DNA of 7,131 nucleotides. Source: Thermoplasmata archaeon. Its GTDB lineage: Archaea > Thermoplasmatota > Thermoplasmata > GCA-020350865. The position numbers and the translations under genes were made by a program. A model generated the notes under the pieces. That model was given only the letters and a program-made list of their open reading frames with translations. It was not told the origin of the DNA and made no database searches. The number at the start of each line of letters is the position of its first letter. The stretch's first letter is position 1. Where the stretch lies: contig CP070672.1 in NCBI GenBank assembly GCA_020351895.1, forward strand, positions 2,314,001 through 2,321,131. The letters are read 5' to 3'. Shown here in pieces: positions 1 through 5,755 of this stretch.

Positions 1-1048
1 AGAGTGTGATTCCCACAGTATCTGCAGGTTGGTAAGCAGGGGAATCGAGGTACACAGCTCCAACACCTGGAGTCAGAACACCTGCAAGTTTTGCTAATGT
101 GGCCAATCCGAGTTGGGTCACCTTCTTGTCGAATCCCATATTTAGTTTGTCCACAGTATCTGTTGTTGTATGATAATTTGGAGTGTTAAAATCATGCTCG
201 ATACACGAAACAGCCTGATAGCCCTGCTGCCAAAACGACATGTGATCACTTGCACCACCGCCTTTAATGGTTGTGATGTTCAAACCTATACCGTAATCGG
301 CATTGATGGTTTCCATCTCATTGGATATCCATTGTGATGGAGAGTCGTATCGAATGTCCAATCCATTCTCATTATTTGGGTCGTAACCTATCATATCGAA
401 ATTGAGATAGGCATCTATTTCCATTTCACTTTCTGCAGCTTCCTGTGCCCAAATCTGGCTTCCGATTAGTCCCACCTCTTCTGCAGACCAGGCTGCAAAC
501 TTGATTGTTGCTTCGAACTTATATTCACTTAGGATTTTTGCCGCCTCCAATGCAACTGCTGTGCCACTTGCATCATCATCAGCTCCTGGTGCATTAGTCA
601 TTGGATTTCCGCTTGCATAGGAATCGTAATGACCGGCAACCAAGTAGACCTTATTATTGGAAGCATTTATTCCTGGAAGTGTGGCAATGACATTTCTCAT
701 GACCTGGCTGTTGTAGACAAAATAATGGCTCTCTACAGTGATGGCAGGATAAATAGCAAATTCATCGAATATGTACTGGGCCGATTGGTTACATTCTGGT
801 GCATAGGTATATCTTGTACCGAAATTCTGTAAATCTGTGATGTATTTTTCCAAATCCTGTTCCGTGACCTTGGAAATGATCTCTTGGATAGTGGCGGGAT
901 CCCCACCCAGTGGTTCGGGGCCCGATCCTCCACCTAAAGGAGAATCGGCAGTTATTGGAATAGAACATGCTGAAAAAATGATAAATACTGTCAAGATCAA
1001 TGAAATTCTTTTTAAGAAGCCATAATTCACACTGTTTGTCTCGTACAT
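1..1048 (-). CDS. Exported M28-family zinc aminopeptidase, partial (C-terminus beyond left edge)
   Basis: The reading frame runs without a stop from an ATG at 1048 to the window edge, giving 349 residues. Residues 1-28 look like a signal peptide: Lys13-Arg14, a hydrophobic stretch to about 27, then Cys28 in an FSAC context that only loosely fits a lipobox. A Gly/Pro-rich linker follows (about 36-50). The co-catalytic two-zinc M28 set is visible: His140 in GHYDS, Asp158 in GADDDASG, Glu190-Glu191 in AWSAEEVGLIGS, Asp218 in NFDMIGY and His293 in NYHTTTD. This supports an aminopeptidase-type metallopeptidase acting outside the cytoplasm. After about residue 328 the sequence GVGAVYLDSPAY may begin an extra beta-sandwich domain, which is an inference. 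The start is supported by GGAGGG at 1056-1061. The exact substrate cannot be told. Confidence 0.9.
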   Translation of the reverse strand, partial: MYETNSVNYGFLKRISLILTVFIIFSACSIPITADSPLGGGSGPEPLGGDPATIQEIISKVTEQDLEKYITDLQNFGTRYTYAPECNQSAQYIFDEFAIYPAITVESHYFVYNSQVMRNVIATLPGINASNNKVYLVAGHYDSYASGNPMTNAPGADDDASGTAVALEAAKILSEYKFEATIKFAAWSAEEVGLIGSQIWAQEAAESEMEIDAYLNFDMIGYDPNNENGLDIRYDSPSQWISNEMETINADYGIGLNITTIKGGGASDHMSFWQQGYQAVSCIEHDFNTPNYHTTTDTVDKLNMGFDKKVTQLGLATLAKLAGVLTPGVGAVYLDSPAYQPADTVGITL

Positions 1049-1055
1049 TATCTAT

Positions 1056-1061
1056 CCCTCC
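1056..1061 (-). promoter_or_regulatory. Ribosome-binding site of the M28 peptidase gene
   Basis: On the minus strand GGAGGG lies seven bases before the ATG at 1048. It is a strong Shine-Dalgarno match and fixes the start codon. Confidence 0.75.
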
Positions 1062-1101
1062 GAGAGTTCAATACACCGGTTGTAATAATCCATTTCAAGA
1101 G

Positions 1102-1118
1102 TATAAATAAATTTCGAA
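1102..1118 (-). promoter_or_regulatory. Archaeal BRE/TATA promoter of the M28 peptidase gene
   Basis: The minus strand reads CGAAA (BRE-like) followed directly by TTTATTTATA. A start point about 25 bases downstream would fall near 1080 and leave a leader of about 30 bases that contains the GGAGGG site. The rest of the 101-bp gap between the operon end (1150) and this gene (1048) shows nothing else. No clear T-run terminator for the operon was found there. Confidence 0.55.
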
Positions 1119-1149
1119 GATTTGGAATCATAACTCTGCTTCCACATGC

Positions 1150-2625
1150 CTAGGGAGTATATTTAAACGGATGCCTTGCACACTCCTTCTCGTTTAGCAG
1201 TTCTTCAATCCTTGGTCTGTCCTCGATTGCCTTTCTTGTGGCATGAAGCATTGCCTTGTAGTTGTTGAACATGATGCGGTGTCTGTTGGCTGCAGCAGGG
1301 TGTACAAATACGTTTGCAATCATGCAGATATCATCAAGTATTGCATCTGGAAGAACGCCATCCTTCACACTCTTTTCTATGGCCAAATTCACGCCCGCTG
1401 CTGCGTGAACGTAGATATTCTCAGATTGTCTCTTGGTTCTTACAGTTACTGTGGGCACAAGAAGAGTTCTCGGTTTCTCGGTTATTATTCTTAATCTATC
1501 GCCACCTTCAGATTTTTGCTTATCCAATGCCTCTTCTAGAGCCAAGCCAACAGGCCCTTCCTTAATCCCAATTAAGAGGTCAATATGCGCGACTTCGAAT
1601 ATTGGCGGTCCTGCAAAGCCCTCTCCGACCTTCATTGTGAAATCTGAAATCATATTAGGTGTGTAGGGTACCTTAGGATAGTTTTCTTCTATGACCTTCC
1701 CTTCCCTAACCTCGAACTTCAGGGGCTTCTTAGGTATTTTTCCAAGATTTTCGAGCTGGATCCTGAGTTCTTCTCTGTCCTCTCTTCTAAAAGGCCCTCC
1801 TGGCATAATAGGTCTCCTGGAATTGCCCATTGGCAAACCCATCATCAATAGGCCCTCTTTTGCGGCCTGGTTGGCACCATTTCGAACTACGATGCGCACA
1901 AGTTTCTGAATCTTGGCCTGGATTTCCTGGGCTTTTTCAATTTCATTATCCTTAACGGCCTTGAAAATCTCCTGCCATATATCAGGGATGAGATTCCCGC
2001 TGGCCAAAATTAAACCGTCGGCTCCGGCTGCCAAAGCCGGCATTCCCATCTCATCATTACCGCATATAATTGATATCTTGCCCTTGATCTTCTCGAACAG
2101 GGCCATGAGAAAGGCCATGTCCCCTGAGGAGTCCTTTATTCCGATCACGTTCTCCAGCTGGGCCAGGCCTTCGGTTGTCCACCATTTCTTATGAACGCCT
2201 GTGCACTGTGGAATGTTGTACAGAATAATGGGAAAATCCAGGGTATTTACGGCATCGTAGTGTTCGTAAAGCTCTTTAAATGAAGGCTTGAGATAAAAAG
2301 GAGAGACAATTAGGGCTGCTTGTGCACCTGCATCCTTTGCATACTGTGTAAGCTCTAAAGTATGTTTTGTACTTGGACAACCTGTTCCTGCAATTACCGG
2401 TATTTTTCCTTTCACCTCATCAACAGAAACGTCAATTAGATGCCTTTTCTCCTTCTCTGAAAGGTACACGAACTCCCCTGTTGTGCCGCAGGGGACTATT
2501 CCATTAACATTTGGCATAAGGTGATTTATCAGCAGCTTGAATGCCTCATCATCGATTTTCTCATCCTTTGCAAAGGGAGTGACCAAGGCTGGAAATATCC
2601 CGGACAACCACCTCATCTTCGGCAT
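1150..2625 (-). CDS. Class I aldolase (DapA/NAL superfamily) fused to a divergent Fae domain, paralogue 2
   Basis: This 491-residue protein has two parts. Residues 1 to about 300 form a DHDPS/N-acetylneuraminate-lyase TIM barrel. It shows GTTGE (48-52 region), Tyr111 in SPFYLKP, Tyr136 in LYNIPQCTG and the Schiff-base lysine Lys164 in GIKDSSGD. Cys141 stands where E. coli DHDPS has Arg138. Residues from about 333 to the end are a Fae domain: VGEGFAG, His347 in AHIDLLIG (equivalent to Fae His17), GPVGLALEEAL, and a C-terminal ARHPF like the end of Methylobacterium Fae. Two Fae core segments are altered. The PNL-x-KP loop is shortened to TEKPRT (382-387), and the FGPAQ motif is replaced by YVHAAAG (405-411). 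The ATG at 2625 is chosen over an in-frame ATG at 2718 because MPK-x-x-x-x-G-x-FPALVTPF matches the upstream paralogue's start, and GGAGGT (2632-2637) precedes it. It begins one base after the upstream stop codon, so translational coupling is likely. Confidence 0.9.
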   Translation of the reverse strand: MPKMRWLSGIFPALVTPFAKDEKIDDEAFKLLINHLMPNVNGIVPCGTTGEFVYLSEKEKRHLIDVSVDEVKGKIPVIAGTGCPSTKHTLELTQYAKDAGAQAALIVSPFYLKPSFKELYEHYDAVNTLDFPIILYNIPQCTGVHKKWWTTEGLAQLENVIGIKDSSGDMAFLMALFEKIKGKISIICGNDEMGMPALAAGADGLILASGNLIPDIWQEIFKAVKDNEIEKAQEIQAKIQKLVRIVVRNGANQAAKEGLLMMGLPMGNSRRPIMPGGPFRREDREELRIQLENLGKIPKKPLKFEVREGKVIEENYPKVPYTPNMISDFTMKVGEGFAGPPIFEVAHIDLLIGIKEGPVGLALEEALDKQKSEGGDRLRIITEKPRTLLVPTVTVRTKRQSENIYVHAAAGVNLAIEKSVKDGVLPDAILDDICMIANVFVHPAAANRHRIMFNNYKAMLHATRKAIEDRPRIEELLNEKECARHPFKYTP

Positions 2626-2626
2626 T

Positions 2627-4054
2627 CTAAGCACCTCCGTAACCTGACAGCACCTGTTTGATTGCCGTATCCACAGCCTGATAATTGTTATCGTAAAGCA
2701 GTTGCCTATCCACTGCATTTGGAGGGATGTAGACCTTGAGAATGATGATATGATTTCTCACCATCTCTTTTGTGATCAATCCCTTTTCGATATTATCGAC
2801 TATGACCTTGGCTACCGCGCTCTGGGTGGGTCCGAAAATCATGTTGGCCTGCCTGAGGTTCTTAAGTTCTATTTCGGGTACGATGAGTGTCGAAGGCCTA
2901 ACAGTTAAGTTCGGTTCTAAAATTGTTGTTAGGGCCTCATGTCCATGTCTAGGATGGGTGAGCTGGGCTGCAAACGCCTTTCCCAACGGGCTTTTTTTCT
3001 CTCCAAGTATCAGATCAACGTGCACCTGCTCCTTGCCTTCTCCGAAATCCCCGGAACCTGTCATTAGATTCGAGTCTTGTATTTCCTGCTCGCTTATCCC
3101 TATGTCCTGGAACCTGGATGTTATAGTAGTTTTTGGAACCTCAAAATCAATTTTTTTGGACTTTATCTTGCCCAGTTTTTCGAGCTCTACCATTATCTCC
3201 TCTCTGTCCTCGTGGATTATCACTCCGCCCTCCCGCAGGGGCTTTCTTGTCCTTCCCATGTCAAGACCCATCATACGCAATGCCGCTTTTACAGGTACAG
3301 CACCTCCATACCTGCAAAAAATCCTTGCCAGCTTCTGCACCTTCATCTGAAGCTCCTGGGCCTTTTTTAGGTTACCATCCTTTACCTCCTTGAACAGCTC
3401 CTGCCATATCTCAGGAAAAACCTGGGCCGAGGCCAGAATCATTCCTTTACAACCTGCAGCTAGGCCAGGAAGGACAACCTCGTCATGGCCTATCACAACG
3501 TTGATCTTATCCCTCACCTTCTCCAGAACCTCCAACGTGTACATCAGGTTTCCGGAGGAATCCTTTAAACCGATTATGTTGTCAAGCTTAGCCAGATCCT
3601 CGATGACTCTTCTCGATAAAAAGGAGCCTGTGCACTGTGGTATATTGTACATGATTATGGGGAAATCTGTTTTTTCGACAATCTGATGAAAATGCTCGTA
3701 CTGTCCTTTGTCTTGCGGATTAAGGAAGTAGGGGCTCACAACAAGGCTGGCATCAGCTCCTGCATCTTTGGCATATTTCGCAAGCTCTATGGCGTGCCTT
3801 GTGGAGCAAGCTCCTGTTCCAGCAATAACATGTTTGCCGCCTTTGACCTCATCTATTGTCAGATCTAGAAGCTTCTTTCTTTCCTCCATATCCAGGTAAA
3901 CGAACTCCCCGGTTGTGCCGCAGGGAACGAATCCGTCCACATGGGGCATCACAAGCTGTATCAGTGCTCCGAATGCCTCCTCATCTATGTTCCCGCCCTT
4001 TTTAAAGGGTGTCACAAGCGCTGGAAATACTCCTTCAAGTTTGAACTTGGGCAT
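2627..4054 (-). CDS. Class I aldolase (DapA/NAL superfamily) fused to Fae, paralogue 1
   Basis: This 475-residue cytoplasmic protein joins two enzymes. Residues 1 to about 300 are a DHDPS/NAL-type pyruvate aldolase barrel, with GTTGE at 46-50, Tyr136 in MYNIPQCTG and Schiff-base Lys164 in GLKDSSGN. Cys141 replaces the DHDPS Arg138, and Phe110 sits where E. coli DHDPS has Tyr107. A linker of about 30 residues follows. Residues 333-471 match formaldehyde-activating enzyme: His345 in VHVDLILG, PNLTVRPSTLIVP (381-393), FGPTQSAVAK (407-416) and the closing NNYQAVDTAI. Known Fae condenses formaldehyde with tetrahydromethanopterin to methylene-H4MPT. The Fae C-terminal tail (HPF) is absent here. The ATG at 4054 has AAGGAGGG six bases upstream. 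It lies 36 bp after the U32-like gene and 1 bp before paralogue 2. A formaldehyde-linked aldolase is inferred; the aldolase substrate is unknown. Confidence 0.92.
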   Translation of the reverse strand: MPKFKLEGVFPALVTPFKKGGNIDEEAFGALIQLVMPHVDGFVPCGTTGEFVYLDMEERKKLLDLTIDEVKGGKHVIAGTGACSTRHAIELAKYAKDAGADASLVVSPYFLNPQDKGQYEHFHQIVEKTDFPIIMYNIPQCTGSFLSRRVIEDLAKLDNIIGLKDSSGNLMYTLEVLEKVRDKINVVIGHDEVVLPGLAAGCKGMILASAQVFPEIWQELFKEVKDGNLKKAQELQMKVQKLARIFCRYGGAVPVKAALRMMGLDMGRTRKPLREGGVIIHEDREEIMVELEKLGKIKSKKIDFEVPKTTITSRFQDIGISEQEIQDSNLMTGSGDFGEGKEQVHVDLILGEKKSPLGKAFAAQLTHPRHGHEALTTILEPNLTVRPSTLIVPEIELKNLRQANMIFGPTQSAVAKVIVDNIEKGLITKEMVRNHIIILKVYIPPNAVDRQLLYDNNYQAVDTAIKQVLSGYGGA

Positions 4055-4060
4055 TTTTCT

Positions 4061-4068
4061 CCCTCCTT
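4061..4068 (-). promoter_or_regulatory. Ribosome-binding site of fusion paralogue 1
   Basis: AAGGAGGG on the minus strand lies six bases before the ATG at 4054, in the 36-bp gap after the U32-like gene. It is a near-perfect Shine-Dalgarno site. No separate promoter or terminator is evident in the gap, which supports an operon. Confidence 0.7.
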
Positions 4069-4090
4069 GAAAAACGAAAAGAGGATAAAT

Positions 4091-5032
4091 TTATGGTTTT
4101 GGAATTGCCAAATCCTCTGGACCAAGCTTTGAAAGTTTAAGATCCGGTTGATTCTTCTCGATAATCCCCCTGATGATCTCGGCGTGCTTCACCTTCTCCC
4201 TTGCGAATTTGGCTAAAAAACTCTCGTCTGTCCAGGGTTTGTATATTCCCCCGCCCGCTGCCAAGGCAGACCCTGGCTCTATCTTGAAGTAGCATGGCGA
4301 AGCCACCCTGGCAAGTTCTGGAGCCTCCCAGAACCTGTTGTAGCCTCCAAAGGAATCTGACAGGTAGATATGGATGTCGATTGGTATCTCAATAGCCTTT
4401 CTTATGGAAGCGAACATTGGCAGACTTAGATCTCCTAGAGGATTGAATGTATCTGCTCCCAGGCTCTCAAGCAACTTTCCTCCTGCCGCATTGGCATGAC
4501 CTGCAAATATCGAAACCTTGAACACCACATCTTTTGGTATGAGGCCATCTTCTCTGAGTTTAGAAAGCAGCCATAGTGCTCCTTCATCTGTGACGAGAAA
4601 GCCCCTGAATCCAAAATCCACTGTCCTTTTAATGTCTGCAATCAGGTAGGAGAGGTTATCTGAGCCTCTCACCCGAAGTCCCGATATCGCGCCTTCAGGA
4701 GTAAATAGCTGGCGTCCAGTGTCCCAGGAGCTTCTCGGTCCTGGGGTGATTATGACTTCCAGCTTCTTCTCATTAGCCAGTTTGGCGAAGGCTTCAAGCT
4801 CGTCGTCGGTCAGCAGGGTAGAGCCCATAACAGTGCTTATTAGACGGTGAACAGGAATGTCCCGTTTCTCCATTTCATCAACCAGAGCCTCTAAGGTGCT
4901 GAGCCTTTCCACACCTGAGATTTCTATTCTGTAGTTCGCCTTATCTGAAAAAGTCTTCTCTGAGGTTGGCAGGTCGTACAGGTCCCTGCCAGGCACTCCA
5001 AGTTTCTCCATAGCCGATCTAATCTCTTTCAA
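4091..5032 (-). CDS. U32-peptidase-like TIM-barrel protein, first gene of the aldolase-Fae operon
   Basis: The 313-residue protein has no signal peptide or membrane segment. Its features include YRIEISGVERLSTLEALV (34-51), PGPRSSWDT (97-105), FGFRGFLVTDEGALWLL (140-156), KVSIFAGHANAAGGKLLESLGADTFN (172-197, Gly/Asn rich) and SPCYFKIEPGSA (245-256). This resembles, from memory, a family annotated as U32-like peptidase in actinobacteria and archaea, which often sits beside DapA-like genes. The cysteine-rich U32 signature is missing and there is only one Cys (247). Peptidase activity is therefore not supported, and a TIM-barrel enzyme of unknown reaction is the safer reading. The start is TTG at 5032: the in-frame stretch back to the TAG at 5090-5092 contains no ATG or GTG, and GGGGGA (5040-5045) lies seven bases upstream. 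Placement first in the operon suggests a role in the same pathway as the fusions. Confidence 0.72.
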   Translation of the reverse strand: MKEIRSAMEKLGVPGRDLYDLPTSEKTFSDKANYRIEISGVERLSTLEALVDEMEKRDIPVHRLISTVMGSTLLTDDELEAFAKLANEKKLEVIITPGPRSSWDTGRQLFTPEGAISGLRVRGSDNLSYLIADIKRTVDFGFRGFLVTDEGALWLLSKLREDGLIPKDVVFKVSIFAGHANAAGGKLLESLGADTFNPLGDLSLPMFASIRKAIEIPIDIHIYLSDSFGGYNRFWEAPELARVASPCYFKIEPGSALAAGGGIYKPWTDESFLAKFAREKVKHAEIIRGIIEKNQPDLKLSKLGPEDLAIPKP

Positions 5033-5065
5033 AGCAATGTCCCCCAGGTTCCCGAATGCAAAGAA

Positions 5066-5079
5066 GGTATATAGATATG
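5066..5079 (-). promoter_or_regulatory. TATA-type promoter of the three-gene operon
   Basis: The minus strand reads CATATCTATATACC. A start point about 25 bases downstream would fall near 5045-5049, just ahead of the GGGGGA ribosome site and the TTG start. This predicts a leader of roughly 13-17 bases. It lies downstream of the T9 run at 5109-5117, so the operon need not depend on read-through from the tRNA. Confidence 0.45.
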
Positions 5080-5108
5080 TCGAATGATTCTATGTGGTAC
5101 AACATTGT

Positions 5109-5117
5109 AAAAAAAAA
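5109..5117 (-). terminator. T9-run terminator closing the tRNA-Ala repeat region
   Basis: Nine consecutive T residues on the minus strand begin right after the last tRNA-3'-end copy (ending at 5118). Oligo-T runs are the usual intrinsic archaeal termination signal. A 9-bp stem hairpin (5133-5141 with 5167-5175) lies just upstream. Confidence 0.5.
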
Positions 5118-5215
5118 TGGACCGGATGGGATGTTCAGGTTTAAGACCCCAGTGAATTCTAAGTCTAACCTGAACATTAAGTCCGGGACACGAATATAGA
5201 CATAATAAATTAGAT
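5118..5215 (-). repeat. tRNA-Ala 3'-end repeat unit 1, most distal, divergent
   Basis: Positions 5118-5132 copy the tRNA 3' end with one mismatch (ATCCCATCCGGTCCA on the minus strand). The adjacent 5133-5141 GTTCAGGTT and 5167-5175 AACCTGAAC form a 9-bp stem, extended inside by AGAC/GTCT. The rest of the unit does not resemble units 2 and 3. Confidence 0.7.
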
Positions 5216-5322
5216 TGGACCGGACGGGATCCGGAACCAACTTTTTCATAAAAAGTTGGGCCAAATAAAGGGCATCTTTAAATTGTAAATAATAACAATC
5301 GATAGCCCATTAAAGATAAGAG
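5216..5322 (-). repeat. tRNA-Ala 3'-end repeat unit 2 (107 bp)
   Basis: Positions 5216-5230 match the tRNA 3' end exactly over 15 bases, and the T-arm remnant GGTTC continues on the minus strand. A perfect 10-bp stem with a 3-base loop lies at 5237-5246/5250-5259 (CCAAC-T5). The complementary pair 5274-5281/5310-5317 (ATCTTTAA/TTAAAGAT) encloses a second small stem. The unit shares most of its body with the unit at 5323-5433, including GGGCCAAA, AAAGGGCATCTTT and ATCGATAGCCCA. No gene is present. Confidence 0.85.
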
Positions 5323-5433
5323 TGGACCGGACGGGATTTGGGAACCACCCTTTTTCTCAAAAAGTTGGGCCAAACAAAGGGCATCTTTGGGTGTTTCATG
5401 TTTATAATCGATAGCCCAATAAAAAGATAGAAA
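5323..5433 (-). repeat. tRNA-Ala 3'-end repeat unit 3 (111 bp), next to the tRNA
   Basis: Positions 5323-5339 match the tRNA 3' end over 17 bases, and the minus strand reads GGTTCCC just before, a T-loop remnant. The body repeats the unit at 5216-5322, with a weaker copy of its T-rich hairpin (CCCTTTTT-CTC-AAAAAG) and the same GGGC-ATCTTT and ATCGATAGCCC blocks. It immediately follows the tRNA 3' end. Confidence 0.85.
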
Positions 5434-5506
5434 TGGACCGGACGGGATTTGAACCCGTGGCCTCAGGCTTGCAAAGCCTGCGATCTTCCAACTGATCTAC
5501 CGGCCC
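5434..5506 (-). tRNA. tRNA-Ala, anticodon TGC
   Basis: A full 73-base cloverleaf can be folded on the minus strand. The acceptor stem is GGGCCGG/CCGGTCC and carries the alanine identity G3-U70 pair. The D stem is GATC/GATC, the anticodon stem CAGGC/GCCTG with loop TTTGCAA (anticodon TGC), and the T arm ACGGG-TTCAAAT-CCCGT. The discriminator is A73. No CCA is encoded, as is common in archaea, and no intron is seen. It is the only complete tRNA here; partial copies of its ends flank it on both sides. Confidence 0.97.
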
Positions 5507-5580
5507 GATTATGAACATTTGAATTTGTAGGGTCGGTAGAGATAGTGGAAGCCTGTCTTCACACGGTGATCTACCGGCCC
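5507..5580 (-). repeat. tRNA-Ala 5'-end hairpin unit 1 (74 bp)
   Basis: On the minus strand the unit opens with GGGCCGGTAGATCA, identical to the first 14 bases of the tRNA. It ends with a leader-like segment resembling the one before the next unit. Positions 5530-5540 and 5570-5580 form an 11-bp stem with one G-T pair, topped by GTG/CAC and GAAG/CTTC around a 5-base loop (5552-5556). No tRNA fold exists: the anticodon and T arms are missing. It may be a structured RNA or a rearranged tRNA remnant. Confidence 0.75.
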
Positions 5581-5652
5581 GGTTACGAACATTTGTATTT
5601 GAAGGGTTGGTGATTTAGTGGAAACGAGGTTCCCACGGAAATCTACCGGCCT
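5581..5652 (-). repeat. tRNA-Ala 5'-end hairpin unit 2 (72 bp), most upstream
   Basis: This unit is a diverged sister of the adjacent 74-bp unit. The first 31 bases on the plus strand match it at 26 positions. Positions 5605-5616 and 5639-5651 form a 12-bp stem with one bulge and two G-T pairs. Above it lie GTGG/CCAC and AAC/GTT around a GAG loop (5626-5628). The upper-stem sequence differs from the sister unit while pairing is kept. Confidence 0.7.
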
Positions 5653-5684
5653 TTTATTGTGAGCTTTATGGCAATGGACTTTTT

Positions 5685-5699
5685 GAATATATAGGTTTC
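5685..5699 (-). promoter_or_regulatory. Archaeal BRE/TATA promoter reading toward the tRNA-Ala region
   Basis: The minus strand reads GAAACC then TATATATTC, a good BRE plus TATA box. The predicted start near 5664 lies about 12 bases before hairpin unit 2. Transcription would pass through both hairpins, then the tRNA. No comparable TATA box is seen directly before the tRNA at 5506. Confidence 0.55.
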
Positions 5700-5713
5700 T
5701 CTTTATCTTTTGA

Positions 5714-5732
5714 AAGTAATAATTTATAAATA
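5714..5732 (+). promoter_or_regulatory. TATA promoter of the radical SAM gene
   Basis: A TTTATAAATA box spans 5723-5732, with an A-rich element just upstream. A start about 25 bases on falls near 5753, only about three bases before the ATG at 5756. No Shine-Dalgarno sequence precedes that ATG. This fits a leaderless archaeal transcript, divergent from the tRNA-side promoter. Confidence 0.55.
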
Positions 5733-5755
5733 ACCAAAACACATGTTAGATAACA

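Noticed and set aside
629..1025. Two small plus-strand open frames within the left-edge gene
   Set aside because: They are antisense to the M28 peptidase frame, which carries the full zinc-binding motif set.
2626..2718. N-terminal extension of fusion paralogue 2 starting at an in-frame ATG at 2718
   Set aside because: The extra 31 residues lie inside the upstream gene in another frame and resemble nothing. The ATG at 2625 has a GGAGGT site and matches the paralogue's N-terminus.
2772..3350. 192-codon open frame on the plus strand
   Set aside because: It is antisense to fusion paralogue 1, shows no recognisable domain and has no ribosome site. It is a shadow of the real gene.
5019..5264. 81-codon open frame on the minus strand between the tRNA repeats and the operon
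   Set aside because: It crosses the T9 terminator, a tRNA-3' copy and the operon promoter, and overlaps the start of the U32-like gene. No coding signal is visible.
5118..5652. CRISPR array
   Set aside because: The repeated words are tRNA ends, spacings are uneven (72-111 bp), the intervening bodies are themselves similar between units, and no cas gene is in the window.
5507..5652. Additional intact tRNA genes
   Set aside because: The units share only the acceptor and D-arm 5' bases with tRNA-Ala. They lack an anticodon arm and T arm and fold as long hairpins instead.
5509..5742. 77-codon open frame on the minus strand upstream of the tRNA
   Set aside because: It runs across the promoter region and both tRNA-derived hairpin repeats, and has low-complexity composition. 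The repeats explain the sequence better.
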